From: Hoylesella marshii DSM 16973 = JCM 13450
GTDB taxonomy: Bacteria; Bacteroidota; Bacteroidia; Bacteroidales; Bacteroidaceae
Assembly: GCF_000146675.1 (NCBI RefSeq)
Contig: NZ_GL397214.1
Coordinates: forward strand, 711,568-745,918
Direction: 5' to 3'
DNA length: 34,351 bases
The notes under the pieces are model-generated. The model worked only from the letters and a program-made list of their open reading frames with translations, searched no databases and was not told the origin of the DNA. A program made the position numbers and the translations under genes. How positions within the stretch are numbered: position 1 is the first letter of the stretch; each line of letters starts with the position of its first letter. Shown here piece after piece: positions 9,773 to 19,453 of this stretch.

Positions 9773-11125
9773 TTATGAGTTTTCCTTTCGTAACATATCA
9801 AGTCCTTCTCTCACAATACGCTGAAGTTCCAACTTTGAAGAATCAACGAACTCCGCTAATGCGAAATCTTCCGGAGATATTTCATAGATACCTAACTGTT
9901 CCATTCTATCGATATCACCGGCAATGATAGCTTTAATCAGATATTCTCCATAAATATCCATCGGAAGAACCTTATCGTATTCACCACTCATAATGATATG
10001 TCGTTCTCCTCCTTTGATACGGGCATCTATGGAATATTCTTTTCTCTTGCCCATGAGCCAACTAAAATAGCTGCGCGATGTAGAGAACTGAGAGAAACGG
10101 GGCATTATCCATCCAAACATCTCATTGGCATTGTTTCCTTCGGGTATAGCAGTAATTTCTGATGTATATGCGCCTAAATAATCATCTTGTGAACTGATAC
10201 TGCCTGTCAATGGATTTCCTTGGATGATTCTAACCGATTGCTTACTGTTCAAACGGCCGTTCAAAATAGGTTGCAGGCTCTGCCCCACTCTTACTTCTGC
10301 ATAAGAAGGATTGGTTATTTCGCTACCGGCAATGGCAATTGTTCTCGTTAAGTCTACAATACCTTTATTAAATAGACGTCCGATAAAAATAACCGTCGTT
10401 GGGTCTACCGTCCAAATAAGTTCGCCTTTATTTACCGGATCTATATGATTAACTTGCACTCCCACATTACCGGCAGGACAAGGGCCGTCAAACACCGTTA
10501 TTTCAACATCCTTTGGTGCTGTCAAAACCGGAGATGTCTGGTGCTTCCCAATACCAAGATAGGTTTTTGCCACTTTAGACAAAGCCGTCAAACCGGTTTG
10601 GAAATCTTTTTCGTTACTTTCCAATTCATAGTCGAAATCACACGACAACGGCATGTCTCTCAATGCAGAAACAAAGATAGATTTCGGCTTTACATCAGCA
10701 TTTGCAGAGACGGCATAGGGCAATTGCTTAATCATTCCGAAGATGCCGGCATTCAGTAGTTTTTCCACCACTTCGTCTCCGGATAATAACTCCATAGCTT
10801 TTACGCCGTAAAAGCTAAACTCTTGCGTTGTATTAGCTATGAGTTTACACTGTAAAAGCTTTCTTCTTTCACCTCGCACGATAGCAGCGACAGTTCCGCT
10901 TACCGGTGATGCGAATTTCACATTTGGGTAATTCTTGTTTATAAACAATGTATCTCCGGCTTTTACACTATCCCCCTCACGTACCATTAGTTTGGGAACA
11001 ACTCCTATAAAGTCGGTTGGCTTAACCGCAAAATCATGAGTCGGTTCTAATAGCACTTTCTTTCGGTCAGCCCGTCCTTTCAGGTTGATGTCCAAGCCTT
11101 TACGCAACTTTATAACATTCGCCAT
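9773..11125 (-). CDS. nqrA: Na+-translocating NADH:quinone reductase subunit A
   Basis: A cytoplasmic-side subunit of 450 residues and first gene of the operon. It is recognised by the N-terminal IKLRKGLDINLKG stretch, the biotinyl/lipoyl-like region around residues 45-90 (VREGDSVKAGD, VKFASPVSGTVAA) and overall length. In the complex it contacts NqrB. The upstream 314-bp region is shared with the divergent tamB and contains a candidate promoter at 11283-11290. Confidence 0.95.
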   Translation of the reverse strand: MANVIKLRKGLDINLKGRADRKKVLLEPTHDFAVKPTDFIGVVPKLMVREGDSVKAGDTLFINKNYPNVKFASPVSGTVAAIVRGERRKLLQCKLIANTTQEFSFYGVKAMELLSGDEVVEKLLNAGIFGMIKQLPYAVSANADVKPKSIFVSALRDMPLSCDFDYELESNEKDFQTGLTALSKVAKTYLGIGKHQTSPVLTAPKDVEITVFDGPCPAGNVGVQVNHIDPVNKGELIWTVDPTTVIFIGRLFNKGIVDLTRTIAIAGSEITNPSYAEVRVGQSLQPILNGRLNSKQSVRIIQGNPLTGSISSQDDYLGAYTSEITAIPEGNNANEMFGWIMPRFSQFSTSRSYFSWLMGKRKEYSIDARIKGGERHIIMSGEYDKVLPMDIYGEYLIKAIIAGDIDRMEQLGIYEISPEDFALAEFVDSSKLELQRIVREGLDMLRKENS

Positions 11126-11282
11126 AAATCTTTAATTATCTGTTTGTCATGCCATATGATAGAATAAGGGCAAACGGTTAGTAAAACCTTTTTTATCTTA
11201 TTCTTATACCATATTATATATAGTTATTCTGCTATTTCAAAGTCTTAACCTTAAAAAGGTTTTTCTATGTTACTAATCGGTG

Positions 11283-11290
11283 CAAATATA
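11283..11290 (-). promoter_or_regulatory. Candidate -7 box (TATATTTG) for nqr operon
   Basis: Read on the - strand the sequence is TATATTTG, matching TAnnTTTG, about 158 nt before the nqrA start. A convincing -33 element is not visible at the right distance, so this is a moderate call. Confidence 0.4.
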
Positions 11291-11354
11291 TACAAAAAAT
11301 GACATAGTAAAGAGAAAAACAAATGATTTATTTCACTATGAATAGATTTTAATG

Positions 11355-11362
11355 TACTTTTG
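11355..11362 (+). promoter_or_regulatory. Candidate -7 box (TACTTTTG) for tamB
   Basis: TACTTTTG matches TAnnTTTG and lies 78 nt before the first possible TTG start of tamB. If it is the true promoter, the transcript starts near 11370, and the translation start must lie between there and 11440. Confidence 0.42.
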
Positions 11363-11439
11363 TCATCAAATTCATCAGTATCAAACTCTTTAAGCATATT
11401 GTCAGAGCTACGATATGGACGCTTCTTGGTCTGTATCTT

Positions 11440-14400
11440 TTGGTAATCGTATTACTCCAATTACCTGCGATACAAGGAGTAATAGGCTCTACCGTAAGCG
11501 ATTTATTGGAAGAAAAATTAGGGACGCAAGTCTATATCAAACATATTGACCTTGGATTTCTGAACCGATTGATTTTAGATGATGTGCTCATCTACGACCA
11601 AAAAGGGAAAAAAATGCTGAAGGCCTCGAGAATCTCTGTCAAGTTTGATTATCTTTCTCTTTCTCAAGGCCGGATATCTATTTCATCTGCCCAAATATTC
11701 GGATTAAAAGCCGATTTGTATAAAGAGACGGAACGAGCAGCCACCAACTTTCAATTCCTGTTGGATTCACTCGCTTCCAAAGACACCACTCAGCATACAC
11801 CAATTGATTTACACATCCATTCACTCATTGTGCGCAACGGTGCGGTTAAATACGACCGATGGGATATGCCTCGCTCTCGCACTTTCACACTTAACCATGT
11901 GGCAGCAATGAATATCAGTGGACATTTCATCTTAGATGTACTGACAGACGACTCACTGAATTTAAGCATAAAAAAACTCGCATTCAATGAGACATCCGGA
12001 CTATCTGTCAAATCTCTTTCATTAAAATTCATTGCAAACAAAACAAGTGCTTTGCTGGATGGATTTCATCTTTGCCTACCACGAACAGAAATAAAAATAG
12101 ATAAGGTGCAGGCAAATTACAGATGGATGGATGGAAAATTGTCGATACCCACTTTGCAATATAAAGCCATTCTCAAGGAATCGAAAGTGACGCCAGCCGA
12201 CTTTACCTTTCTGTCCGACACATTTCATTCCTTTATAACTCCTGTTTATATAAGCGCCACCTTGTCCGGTAGAGGCAGCTCGCTACATAGTCCTTTTTTG
12301 AACATTTATTCTCGAAACAAGCAAATCAACCTTCGCGCAAACGGTTCTATCAGTAATTGGGAAACAACCCCACGGTGGTTTGCATCTATTTCGGAATTGA
12401 ACATGAGTGCAGAAAGCATTCGATTCATCACAAAAAATCTGAATGGAAAAGCCATAGAGTTGCCTCCACATCTTACCCGATTGGGAAATGTTCATTTTAT
12501 CGGGAATATTGGAGGAATCGGAAAAGCCATAACAACAAGTGGAGTACTACGTACCGACGCAGGAAAAGCAAGCATCTCGCTATCATTAAAAGGAAAAGAG
12601 TTTGAAAGTAGGTTACACACCGAGGATTTGAATCTGAAGCGTATACTTGCTGATAATAAGTTCGGAAGTCTGTCTACCAACATTCTCATCAATGGGGTTT
12701 TGCGTTCTTCTGGCATACCTGACTTAACTGCCAAAGGAAATATCAGCAAGATAGACTACAATTCGCATACCTATCGTAACATTCATATTGACGGCACATA
12801 TCAGAAAGGAACTTTCAGCGGAGTCTTGTCGCTTGACGATACTCATGGAAACATTCATCTTTCCGGCCAATGCAACCTCTCTGCCCCTGTTCCTTCAGCC
12901 AATATGAAGCTGGCGGTAAGCGAGTTTAATCCACACGCATTGCAACTGACAGACAAATATAAAGACACGAAGTTTCGTTTCAACCTTGCTGCCGATTTCA
13001 AAGGAAAGTCTCTTAATCTCGCCGAGGGACAACTCGTTCTCCACGATTTCTCCATGGAGTCACCCACGAAGACTTATCAGTTTGCTACGCTGACAGTAAA
13101 AGCCGGCTATGAAAATAAAGAGCATTTCGTACAAATCAACAGCGATTTCGGCAATGCCGACCTCCGCGGTCATTACGACTTCACCACCTTGGTGCAGAGC
13201 TTTACCAATCTCGTAGGCAGCAAACTCCCCACTCTGCCGGGATTACCAAAGCAGACCCGCTCACGCAACAACAACTTTTCTATTACAGCCAACATTGAAA
13301 ACACCGAATGGCTGCAACAGCTTTTCGATATTCCTCTGACGCTTCACCAGCCAGCACATATAAAAGGGAAAATGAGCGATAAGGAGAAGAAACTCGACAT
13401 GACGCTCTCAATGCCGCAATTCTCTTACAAAGGCAACGACTTCGAACAAGGCTTTATTGATATCAAGACACCTAATGACACGTTAAAAACCGATATCCGA
13501 CTGAACAGAATAGAGTCCACGGGACATCGATTCGCCTATGATGTGCAACTCTCGGCCATCGGCAACAAGCTGAAATCTGTTATTAATTGGGACAATCGTC
13601 GCCAGCAGTCCTTCAAAGGACAGCTCAATGCCGAGACACAATTTTTCATGAATGCTGAAAGCCAACCGGCAGCACATACCAATGTACACATCTCCCACGT
13701 ATGGATTGGTGACACGGTATGGCAAATTCAACCTTCCGACATTGTCTACAGCAAAGACCGTCTTATCATCGACCACTTCTCTATCGAACACAATAAGCAA
13801 CACATCATCGTGAGCGGCAATGCCACGTCCAACGCAGCAGATTCCGTTACAATAGACCTCCAAGACGTTGATGTAAACTATATACTCAACCTCGTAAACT
13901 TCCACGCCGTCGAGTTCAGCGGGCTTGCATCGGGGCGCGCCGTCATTGCCTCTGTGCTGGATTCACCCGAGGCTCGTGCAAACTTGAAAGTAAAGAACTT
14001 TTGTTTTGAGAATGGACACATGGGCACACTCGACGCTCACGTCACTTGGAACAACACACAAGAACAAATAGATATCAACGCTGTAGCCGACGATCCCGCT
14101 GCTGCCGGCTCCACCATTATCCAAGGTTACGTGTCGCCAAAGCGCGACTATATCGACTTAGGCATCACTGCTCGACACACCCGCCTCGAGTTTCTGCAAA
14201 GTCTTTGTGGCAGCTTCATGCACAATGTCGATGCGCATGCCGACGGACAGGTACGCTTGTTCGGTCCGTTGAGCCACATCAACCTCACGGGTGAGCTTAT
14301 GGCCGACGGCACCATAGGCATCAAACCTTTGAACACAGTCTATACTCTCTCCCAATCCGTAGTACGTATGCGCCCCAACGAGATTGAATTCCCGCAAGAT

Positions 14401-15846
14401 ACCATTCGCGACCGAAATGGAAATATCGGCATCGTGGAAGGCATACTCCACCATCGGAATCTTACCCGGCTGTCATACGATTTGAACATTCATACACAAA
14501 ACCTCTTAGCCTACGATTTCAAAGACAATGGTACCCAAACTTTCTACGGCACGGTCTATGCCACCGGCGACTGCGCCATACACGGAGGGAGCGGAGAAAC
14601 AACTATTGACGTAAGCATGACCCCCGAGAGAGGTAGTTTCCTTGAATATGATGCAGATGCCGCCGCCAATATCGGTGAACAGGGATTCATTCATTGGAAA
14701 ACCCTGCAACCAACAATCCTTACCAATGAAACCTTCTCTCTGCAACCCAATAACGCTGCAGTCAGCCCATCGACCGAGCCGGAAGACATCCCCACCGACA
14801 TACGTCTCAATCTCCTCATCAACTGCACGCCTACGGCTACATTGCGCGTACTCATGGATAGACAATCGGGCGACTATATTGCCCTCAACGGCACCGGCAC
14901 CCTGCGAGCTTCGTACTACAATAAAGGAACCTTCGACATGTTTGGCAACTATGCCATCGACCACGGCATCTACAAACTGACCATACAAAATGTTATCAAA
15001 AAAGACTTCCATTTCCAAGAAGGCAGCACCATCGTCTTCGGAGGCGACCCCTACAATGCTGCCCTCAACCTCAAGGCACTCTACACGGTAAACGGCGTAA
15101 GCCTCTCCGACCTCAATATCGGACGCAGCTTCGCCAAAAACACCATCCGTGTAAACTGCATCATGAATATCAGCGGTACGCCCAAAACGCCCCTCATAGA
15201 CTTCAATCTTGACCTGCCAGCCGTCAATACCGACGTAAAACAGATGGTCTACAGCATCATCAACAGCGAAGAAGAAATGAACCAACAAGTGCTTTACCTC
15301 CTCAGTATCGGACGATTCTATACGCAAGGCAACAACAATGCCGATGAGAAAGCCACTCAACAGAGCCAGACCAGCCTCGCCATGCAGAGCATACTGAGCG
15401 GAACCCTGAGCCAGCAACTCAACAATGTGCTCAGTTCAGTCATCAATAACAGCAATTGGAACTTTGGTGCAAACATATCCACAGGTGATGAGGGATGGAA
15501 CAATGCAGAATATGAAGGTATGCTCAGCGGACGACTGCTCAACAACCGTCTCCTCGTAAACGGACAATTCGGATACCGCGACAACCCCAATGCTACTACG
15601 GGCTTCATGGGCGACTTTGACCTGCGATACCTCATCTACCCCAACGGAAACCTTGCCATCAAGGTCTACAACAAAACCAACGACCGCTATTTCACCCGCA
15701 ACAGTCTCAACACCCAAGGACTGGGCATCATTTGGAAAAAAGACTTCAACACGCTGCGCGACCTTTTCGGCGCTTCACGCAAGACCAACAAGAAAACCAA
15801 TAAAAAGAAAAAGCAGGAAACGAAAAAGAAACGCAGCAAGCACTGA
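11440..15846 (+). CDS. tamB: TamB / DUF490 family translocation and assembly module protein
   Basis: A very large protein of 1468 residues. It has an N-terminal membrane anchor, a long repetitive beta-rich periplasmic part, and a C-terminal TamB domain (about residues 1080-1440) containing the DMFGNYAIDHGIYKL-type segments typical of Bacteroidetes members. TamB-family proteins span the periplasm and serve outer-membrane lipid transport or protein assembly. The C-terminus ends in a strongly lysine-rich tail, unusual for the family. The start is uncertain: 11440 is a TTG that would cut the TM helix in half. In-frame upstream codons encode VRATIWTLLGLYLL, which completes the helix, but no ATG or GTG occurs back to the stop at 11350. 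Initiation at TTG or an ATT/ATC codon, or a sequence error, are all possible. Confidence 0.9.
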   Translation: MVIVLLQLPAIQGVIGSTVSDLLEEKLGTQVYIKHIDLGFLNRLILDDVLIYDQKGKKMLKASRISVKFDYLSLSQGRISISSAQIFGLKADLYKETERAATNFQFLLDSLASKDTTQHTPIDLHIHSLIVRNGAVKYDRWDMPRSRTFTLNHVAAMNISGHFILDVLTDDSLNLSIKKLAFNETSGLSVKSLSLKFIANKTSALLDGFHLCLPRTEIKIDKVQANYRWMDGKLSIPTLQYKAILKESKVTPADFTFLSDTFHSFITPVYISATLSGRGSSLHSPFLNIYSRNKQINLRANGSISNWETTPRWFASISELNMSAESIRFITKNLNGKAIELPPHLTRLGNVHFIGNIGGIGKAITTSGVLRTDAGKASISLSLKGKEFESRLHTEDLNLKRILADNKFGSLSTNILINGVLRSSGIPDLTAKGNISKIDYNSHTYRNIHIDGTYQKGTFSGVLSLDDTHGNIHLSGQCNLSAPVPSANMKLAVSEFNPHALQLTDKYKDTKFRFNLAADFKGKSLNLAEGQLVLHDFSMESPTKTYQFATLTVKAGYENKEHFVQINSDFGNADLRGHYDFTTLVQSFTNLVGSKLPTLPGLPKQTRSRNNNFSITANIENTEWLQQLFDIPLTLHQPAHIKGKMSDKEKKLDMTLSMPQFSYKGNDFEQGFIDIKTPNDTLKTDIRLNRIESTGHRFAYDVQLSAIGNKLKSVINWDNRRQQSFKGQLNAETQFFMNAESQPAAHTNVHISHVWIGDTVWQIQPSDIVYSKDRLIIDHFSIEHNKQHIIVSGNATSNAADSVTIDLQDVDVNYILNLVNFHAVEFSGLASGRAVIASVLDSPEARANLKVKNFCFENGHMGTLDAHVTWNNTQEQIDINAVADDPAAAGSTIIQGYVSPKRDYIDLGITARHTRLEFLQSLCGSFMHNVDAHADGQVRLFGPLSHINLTGELMADGTIGIKPLNTVYTLSQSVVRMRPNEIEFPQDTIRDRNGNIGIVEGILHHRNLTRLSYDLNIHTQNLLAYDFKDNGTQTFYGTVYATGDCAIHGGSGETTIDVSMTPERGSFLEYDADAAANIGEQGFIHWKTLQPTILTNETFSLQPNNAAVSPSTEPEDIPTDIRLNLLINCTPTATLRVLMDRQSGDYIALNGTGTLRASYYNKGTFDMFGNYAIDHGIYKLTIQNVIKKDFHFQEGSTIVFGGDPYNAALNLKALYTVNGVSLSDLNIGRSFAKNTIRVNCIMNISGTPKTPLIDFNLDLPAVNTDVKQMVYSIINSEEEMNQQVLYLLSIGRFYTQGNNNADEKATQQSQTSLAMQSILSGTLSQQLNNVLSSVINNSNWNFGANISTGDEGWNNAEYEGMLSGRLLNNRLLVNGQFGYRDNPNATTGFMGDFDLRYLIYPNGNLAIKVYNKTNDRYFTRNSLNTQGLGIIWKKDFNTLRDLFGASRKTNKKTNKKKKQETKKKRSKH

Positions 15847-15979
15847 CCAACCCTGTCGACAAGTCACTCTGAGAGACTGCTCTTTTCATCAAGCAAAAAG
15901 CTCCCGAGGAGCGATGGGGCACAAGCAGGCGGTATCTGAGAGATTTAACTATTTACGTGGGCGAACACTTCAACTCATT

Positions 15980-16010
15980 TTTGGGAAACAGAGAAAAAGG
16001 CGTAACTTTG
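15980..16010 (+). promoter_or_regulatory. Bacteroidetes-type promoter for dinB
   Basis: A TTTG (-33) at 15980-15983 and TAACTTTG (-7) at 16003-16010 are separated by 19 bp, the classic Bacteroidetes arrangement. The box ends 14 nt before the dinB ATG, so the leader must be very short. No obvious SOS-type operator is visible around it. Confidence 0.72.
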
Positions 16011-16024
16011 CGTGTACAACGCAG

Positions 16025-17116
16025 ATGGAATACCGCAAAATCATACACATCGATATGGATGCGTTTTTCGCTTCCGTGGAGCAGAGAGAACGTCCGGAGC
16101 TTCGGGGCAAACCCGTGGCCGTGGGATTCGATGGTCCTCGCGGCGTGCTCTGTACAGCCAGCTACGAGGCAAGACGCTTCGGAGTGAGGTCGGCGATGCC
16201 GGTAAAGAAAGCAAAACTACGGTGTCCGCAGCTAATCATCGTGCCGGTGAGACACTCGCTGTACAGAGAGATTTCCGAGCAAGTGCACGAAATATTCGGA
16301 CGATACACGGACTTGATAGAACCCCTGTCGCTCGACGAGGCTTTCCTCGATATCACCCACAACAAAAAAGGCATAGAGATGGCGGTAGATATAGCCAAAG
16401 AAATTAGGCAAAGTATTCGCGAAGAATTGCATCTGACAGCATCGGCAGGCATTTCGTACAATAAGTTTCTCGCTAAGATTGCATCAGATTTCCGCAAGCC
16501 CGACGGCCTCTTCGTGATTCATCCCGACCGTGCACTTGATTTCATTGCCCGTCTCCCTATCCATGATTTCTGGGGCGTTGGGTCGAAGACAGCTGCGGTT
16601 TTCCACAAGATGGGCGTGTTTGACGGTGCACAGCTGCGTGCATGTTCACGCAGACATTTAACGGAGGTGTTCGGAAAGGCCGGTGCCATGTACTACGAAT
16701 TTGCCCGAGGCATCGACCATCGCCCTGTTGTGACAGAACGGGAACGCAAGTCGGTGAGCTGCGAACAGACGTTTGAGGAAGACATTTATTCAAATTCAAC
16801 CGTGCTGATAGAACTTTATCACACGATGGAAGATTTGGTGCGCCGTCTCGAAAAAACCGGTTTTGAGGGACACACGCTGACGCTAAAGATTAAATACGGC
16901 GATTTCTCGCAGGTGACGCGCAGCATGACAACGGGCAAAACGCTACGCTCGAAAGCCGACATACTACCACGGGCAAAGCAATTGCTGAAAAGTATCTCGT
17001 GGTCGGTAGAGAAGCCCATTCGCCTCATAGGATTGGCAGTATCATCGCCGGAGCATGAGACAGGAAGCAGAGAATGGCAAGAGGGCAACCTGCCATTTGA
17101 GTTCCTCGAACAATAA
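16025..17116 (+). CDS. dinB: DNA polymerase IV (Y family)
   Basis: A 363-residue translesion polymerase. The N-terminal catalytic motif HIDMDAFFASVEQR supplies the metal ligand D10 and the steric-gate aromatic. SLDEAFLDIT (about residues 103-112) supplies the second acidic pair. A helix-hairpin-helix segment (GVGSKTAAVFHKMG) and the little-finger domain follow. The C-terminal QEGNLPFEF resembles a sliding-clamp-binding peptide. The frame is open back into tamB, but the ATG at 16025 gives the conserved MEYRKIIHIDMD start and lies just downstream of a good promoter. It converges with dnaG across a repeat-bearing spacer. Confidence 0.95.
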   Translation: MEYRKIIHIDMDAFFASVEQRERPELRGKPVAVGFDGPRGVLCTASYEARRFGVRSAMPVKKAKLRCPQLIIVPVRHSLYREISEQVHEIFGRYTDLIEPLSLDEAFLDITHNKKGIEMAVDIAKEIRQSIREELHLTASAGISYNKFLAKIASDFRKPDGLFVIHPDRALDFIARLPIHDFWGVGSKTAAVFHKMGVFDGAQLRACSRRHLTEVFGKAGAMYYEFARGIDHRPVVTERERKSVSCEQTFEEDIYSNSTVLIELYHTMEDLVRRLEKTGFEGHTLTLKIKYGDFSQVTRSMTTGKTLRSKADILPRAKQLLKSISWSVEKPIRLIGLAVSSPEHETGSREWQEGNLPFEFLEQ

Positions 17117-17155
17117 CCCTCAATCGGTCATGAGCGTATCGGTTGGTATTTATCC

Positions 17156-17221
17156 AAACATGTATAATGAGTTATACAAACGTGTATAATAAGTTATACA
17201 GACGTGTATAATGAGTTATAC
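17156..17221. repeat. 22-bp tandem repeat, 3 units, hairpin-forming
   Basis: Three units of exactly 22 bp (17156, 17178, 17200) each contain GTATAA-tgag/taag-TTATAC, a perfect 6-bp inverted repeat with a 4-nt spacer. A fourth, decayed unit (tcctgtgtatag) follows. The units differ at only a few positions, mostly outside the arms. Confidence 0.85.
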
Positions 17222-17235
17222 TCCTGTGTATAGTA

Positions 17236-17350
17236 GCAAGAGTGTTTAACACCTATAGGCAAGAGTGTTTAACACCCATGGGCAAGAGTGTTTAACACCC
17301 ATAGGCAAGAGTGTTTAACACCCATGGGCAAGAGTGTTTAACACCCATGG
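17236..17350. repeat. 23-bp tandem repeat, 5 units
   Basis: Five consecutive units of exactly 23 bp start at 17236, 17259, 17282, 17305 and 17328. Each has the core gcaagagtgtttaacacc with the palindrome GTGTTTAACAC; only two or three positions at the unit ends vary (tatag, catgg, catag). The same core occurs once at 4723-4740. Near-identity of the units suggests recent expansion or continuing homogenisation. Confidence 0.93.
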
Positions 17351-17465
17351 TAGATAGCAAATTATCCAAACGTGGGTAGATGCATCCTCTATTAAGATAG
17401 TAGATAAGTACGCTAATGAACTGATTGGAGATGATATAAGATTTGAGGTGTCATGCGGCGGGATA

Positions 17466-19397
17466 CTACAAAATAATGTTGGTTCCTAATTTTTTGGCCA
17501 ACAGATTTCTCATTTTTTGCAATTGGGTGTATTCTGGTAGTAGTGTTGCCATCTTCTCCGAGTCGTTGGCATGAAGGGTGATTTGTTGTTGCAGCGCGTT
17601 GAGCTGTTTTTCTATATAGTCTCTTCTGTAATCCAAGATAAGATGTTGTACCTGCTCGCGCAGCCGGGTCTCGTCTTGCTGTATCTGCCTGCTTTCGGAG
17701 AGTTGGAAGGGTTCCATGCCTAAGTTGCAGGCTGTTTGATTGACTTCGATGTCGGGGTGGCGCGTGAAGTATGACAGGGCAGTGAAATCGGCATGCTTGC
17801 ATCCTTCCACGGCTTCGCGCAATATTCTGTTGTAGATGGGATTCTGGAATGCGAGGTTGTCGCTGCTTAGGTCGTAGTCTATGTATTGCGCCACGGAGAG
17901 GTCGATGCTGCCGCCGTCTTCGGTCTCGATGTTGCGGAAGATGATTTTCTCGCCGTGGCGTATGACCATCTGGATGAGCATCTGCTCCACTTCGCGTGTC
18001 TGTCGCTGCGATTTGTCTACTTCAATCAGCAGTTGTGGGGTGGTGTTTGCGTGCTGTTCTCTGTTGCGGGTCTTTTCTTTCTCTTCGATGGTGCTGTGGA
18101 TGTAGCGGTTCATTGTGCTGATGAGCGTTTCTTCTTTGATGTTGAACCGCATGGCGCAGTCGTGGATGTAGGTTGCCCGCACGACGTGGTCGTGGATGAC
18201 GGCCACGCTTTTCACGATAGAGCTGATGGCTTCTGAGCGTTTGACGGGGTCGGTAACGCCTTGCAACAATAGGTGGGTTTTGAACTCGATAAAGTCGGTT
18301 TGGTGGTCTTCGATGTATTGTTTGAAGCTCTGTGCTGTATTGCGTTGTGCGAAGCTGTCGGGGTCTTCTCCGTCGGGCAGCAATAGGATTTTAACGTTCA
18401 TGCCTTCGGAGAGCAACATATCTGTGCCTCGCATGGCGGCATGGATGCCTGCTGCGTCGCCGTCATACAAAAGTGTGATGTTGGAAGTGAAGCGATGGAG
18501 CATGCGAATCTGATGCAAGGAGAGGGCTGTGCCCGAGTTGGCCACCACGTTTTGCAATCCGCATTGGTGCATGGAGATGACATCGGTGTAGCCTTCGACC
18601 ATGTAGACGCGGTCTTCTTTGGCAATGGCTTTCTTGGCTTGGAATATGCCGTAGAGTTCGCGTTCTTTGTGGTAGATGTCGGAGTCGGGAGAGTTTACGT
18701 ATTTCTGATTTACGCCTTTGGTGCGGGCATCCAAGACACGACCGCCAAAGGCTAATATCTTGCCGCTTAGCCCTATCCACGGGAAGATGGCACGGCCGGC
18801 AAAGCGGTCTATTAATTGGCCGTCGTCGCGGCGGTAGCAGAGTCCTGTCTTCAACAGGAAATCTTCCTGATATCCTTTCGACAATGCTGTCTTGGCCATC
18901 GCGCTGCGGTCGTTGAGACAGAAGCCGAGCTGAAAGCGGTTGATAATGTCGTCTCGGAAACCGCGTGAGCGGAAATATTGCATGCCGATAGCACGGCCGT
19001 CTACGTTGTTTAACAGGATGTCGTGAAAATACGAAGCTGCCCATTCATTTACGATGAACATGCTCTCGCGCTCATTCTGCTCTCGTTTCTCGTCGTCGGA
19101 GAGTTCCCTTTCGTGAATCTCGATGTGATATTTGTTAGCTAACCAGCGCAAGGATTCAGGATAGGTCATCTGCTCGTGCTCCATGATGAAGTTAACGGCA
19201 TTGCCGCCCTTTCCGCAAGAGAAACATTTGCAGATGCCGCGTGCCGGCGACACGTAGAACGACGGTGTCTTTTCATTGTGGAAAGGGCAAAGGCCTTTGT
19301 AGTTAGCCCCCGACTTGCGGAGACTGACGAACTCGGACACTACATCCACGATGTTGGCAGCATCCATAATTTTGTCTATCGTCGCACGGTCTATCAT
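17466..19397 (-). CDS. dnaG: DNA primase
   Basis: This 643-residue primase synthesises RNA primers at the replication fork. The N-terminal CHC2 zinc finger has C37, H40, C58 and C61. The TOPRIM catalytic core has VEGYTD and LLYDGDAAG. The C-terminal region (about 450-643) is the variable helicase-interaction part. Start MIDRATIDKIMDAANIVDVV is typical for the family. It is the last gene of a - strand series after DUF2461 (56 bp gap) and converges with dinB. Confidence 0.96.
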   Translation of the reverse strand: MIDRATIDKIMDAANIVDVVSEFVSLRKSGANYKGLCPFHNEKTPSFYVSPARGICKCFSCGKGGNAVNFIMEHEQMTYPESLRWLANKYHIEIHERELSDDEKREQNERESMFIVNEWAASYFHDILLNNVDGRAIGMQYFRSRGFRDDIINRFQLGFCLNDRSAMAKTALSKGYQEDFLLKTGLCYRRDDGQLIDRFAGRAIFPWIGLSGKILAFGGRVLDARTKGVNQKYVNSPDSDIYHKERELYGIFQAKKAIAKEDRVYMVEGYTDVISMHQCGLQNVVANSGTALSLHQIRMLHRFTSNITLLYDGDAAGIHAAMRGTDMLLSEGMNVKILLLPDGEDPDSFAQRNTAQSFKQYIEDHQTDFIEFKTHLLLQGVTDPVKRSEAISSIVKSVAVIHDHVVRATYIHDCAMRFNIKEETLISTMNRYIHSTIEEKEKTRNREQHANTTPQLLIEVDKSQRQTREVEQMLIQMVIRHGEKIIFRNIETEDGGSIDLSVAQYIDYDLSSDNLAFQNPIYNRILREAVEGCKHADFTALSYFTRHPDIEVNQTACNLGMEPFQLSESRQIQQDETRLREQVQHLILDYRRDYIEKQLNALQQQITLHANDSEKMATLLPEYTQLQKMRNLLAKKLGTNIIL

Positions 19398-19453
19398 TGC
19401 AGTTAGAAGAATAATATAGAAAATGAGGAGTGTGAGGGCAACATGAGAGATGA

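Larger units (their letters stand above)
11126..11439. other. Divergent promoter region nqrA / tamB
   Basis: This AT-rich spacer separates nqrA (-) from tamB (+). It contains one -7-like box in each direction (11283-11290 on -, 11355-11362 on +). It also has an inverted repeat AACCTT-aaa-AAGGTT (11247-11261) that would fold in the roughly 150-nt nqr leader. In the tamB frame there is an open stretch from 11353 onward that encodes most of a membrane helix but has no ATG or GTG. Confidence 0.55.
17117..17465. other. Convergent intergenic region with tandem repeats
   Basis: No gene lies between the ends of dinB (+) and dnaG (-). Most of the spacer consists of two adjacent tandem-repeat arrays (17156-17221 and 17236-17350). 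Both arrays are flanked by a tatccaaac word (17152 and 17363 areas). No classic T-tailed terminator is visible, so the palindromic units may serve as transcript ends. Confidence 0.7.

Noticed and set aside
14506..15417. 303-codon frame on the - strand inside tamB
   Set aside because: Antisense shadow of the conserved TamB C-terminal domain with no family features of its own.
16003..16012. GTAnnTTTGC-like word (gtaactttgc) near dinB as a possible CTnDOT-type insertion core
   Set aside because: The word overlaps the -7 promoter box, whose consensus resembles that core; no element genes lie beside it.
17156..17350. CRISPR array
   Set aside because: Units are directly contiguous with no unique spacers and no cas genes nearby; it is a simple tandem repeat.
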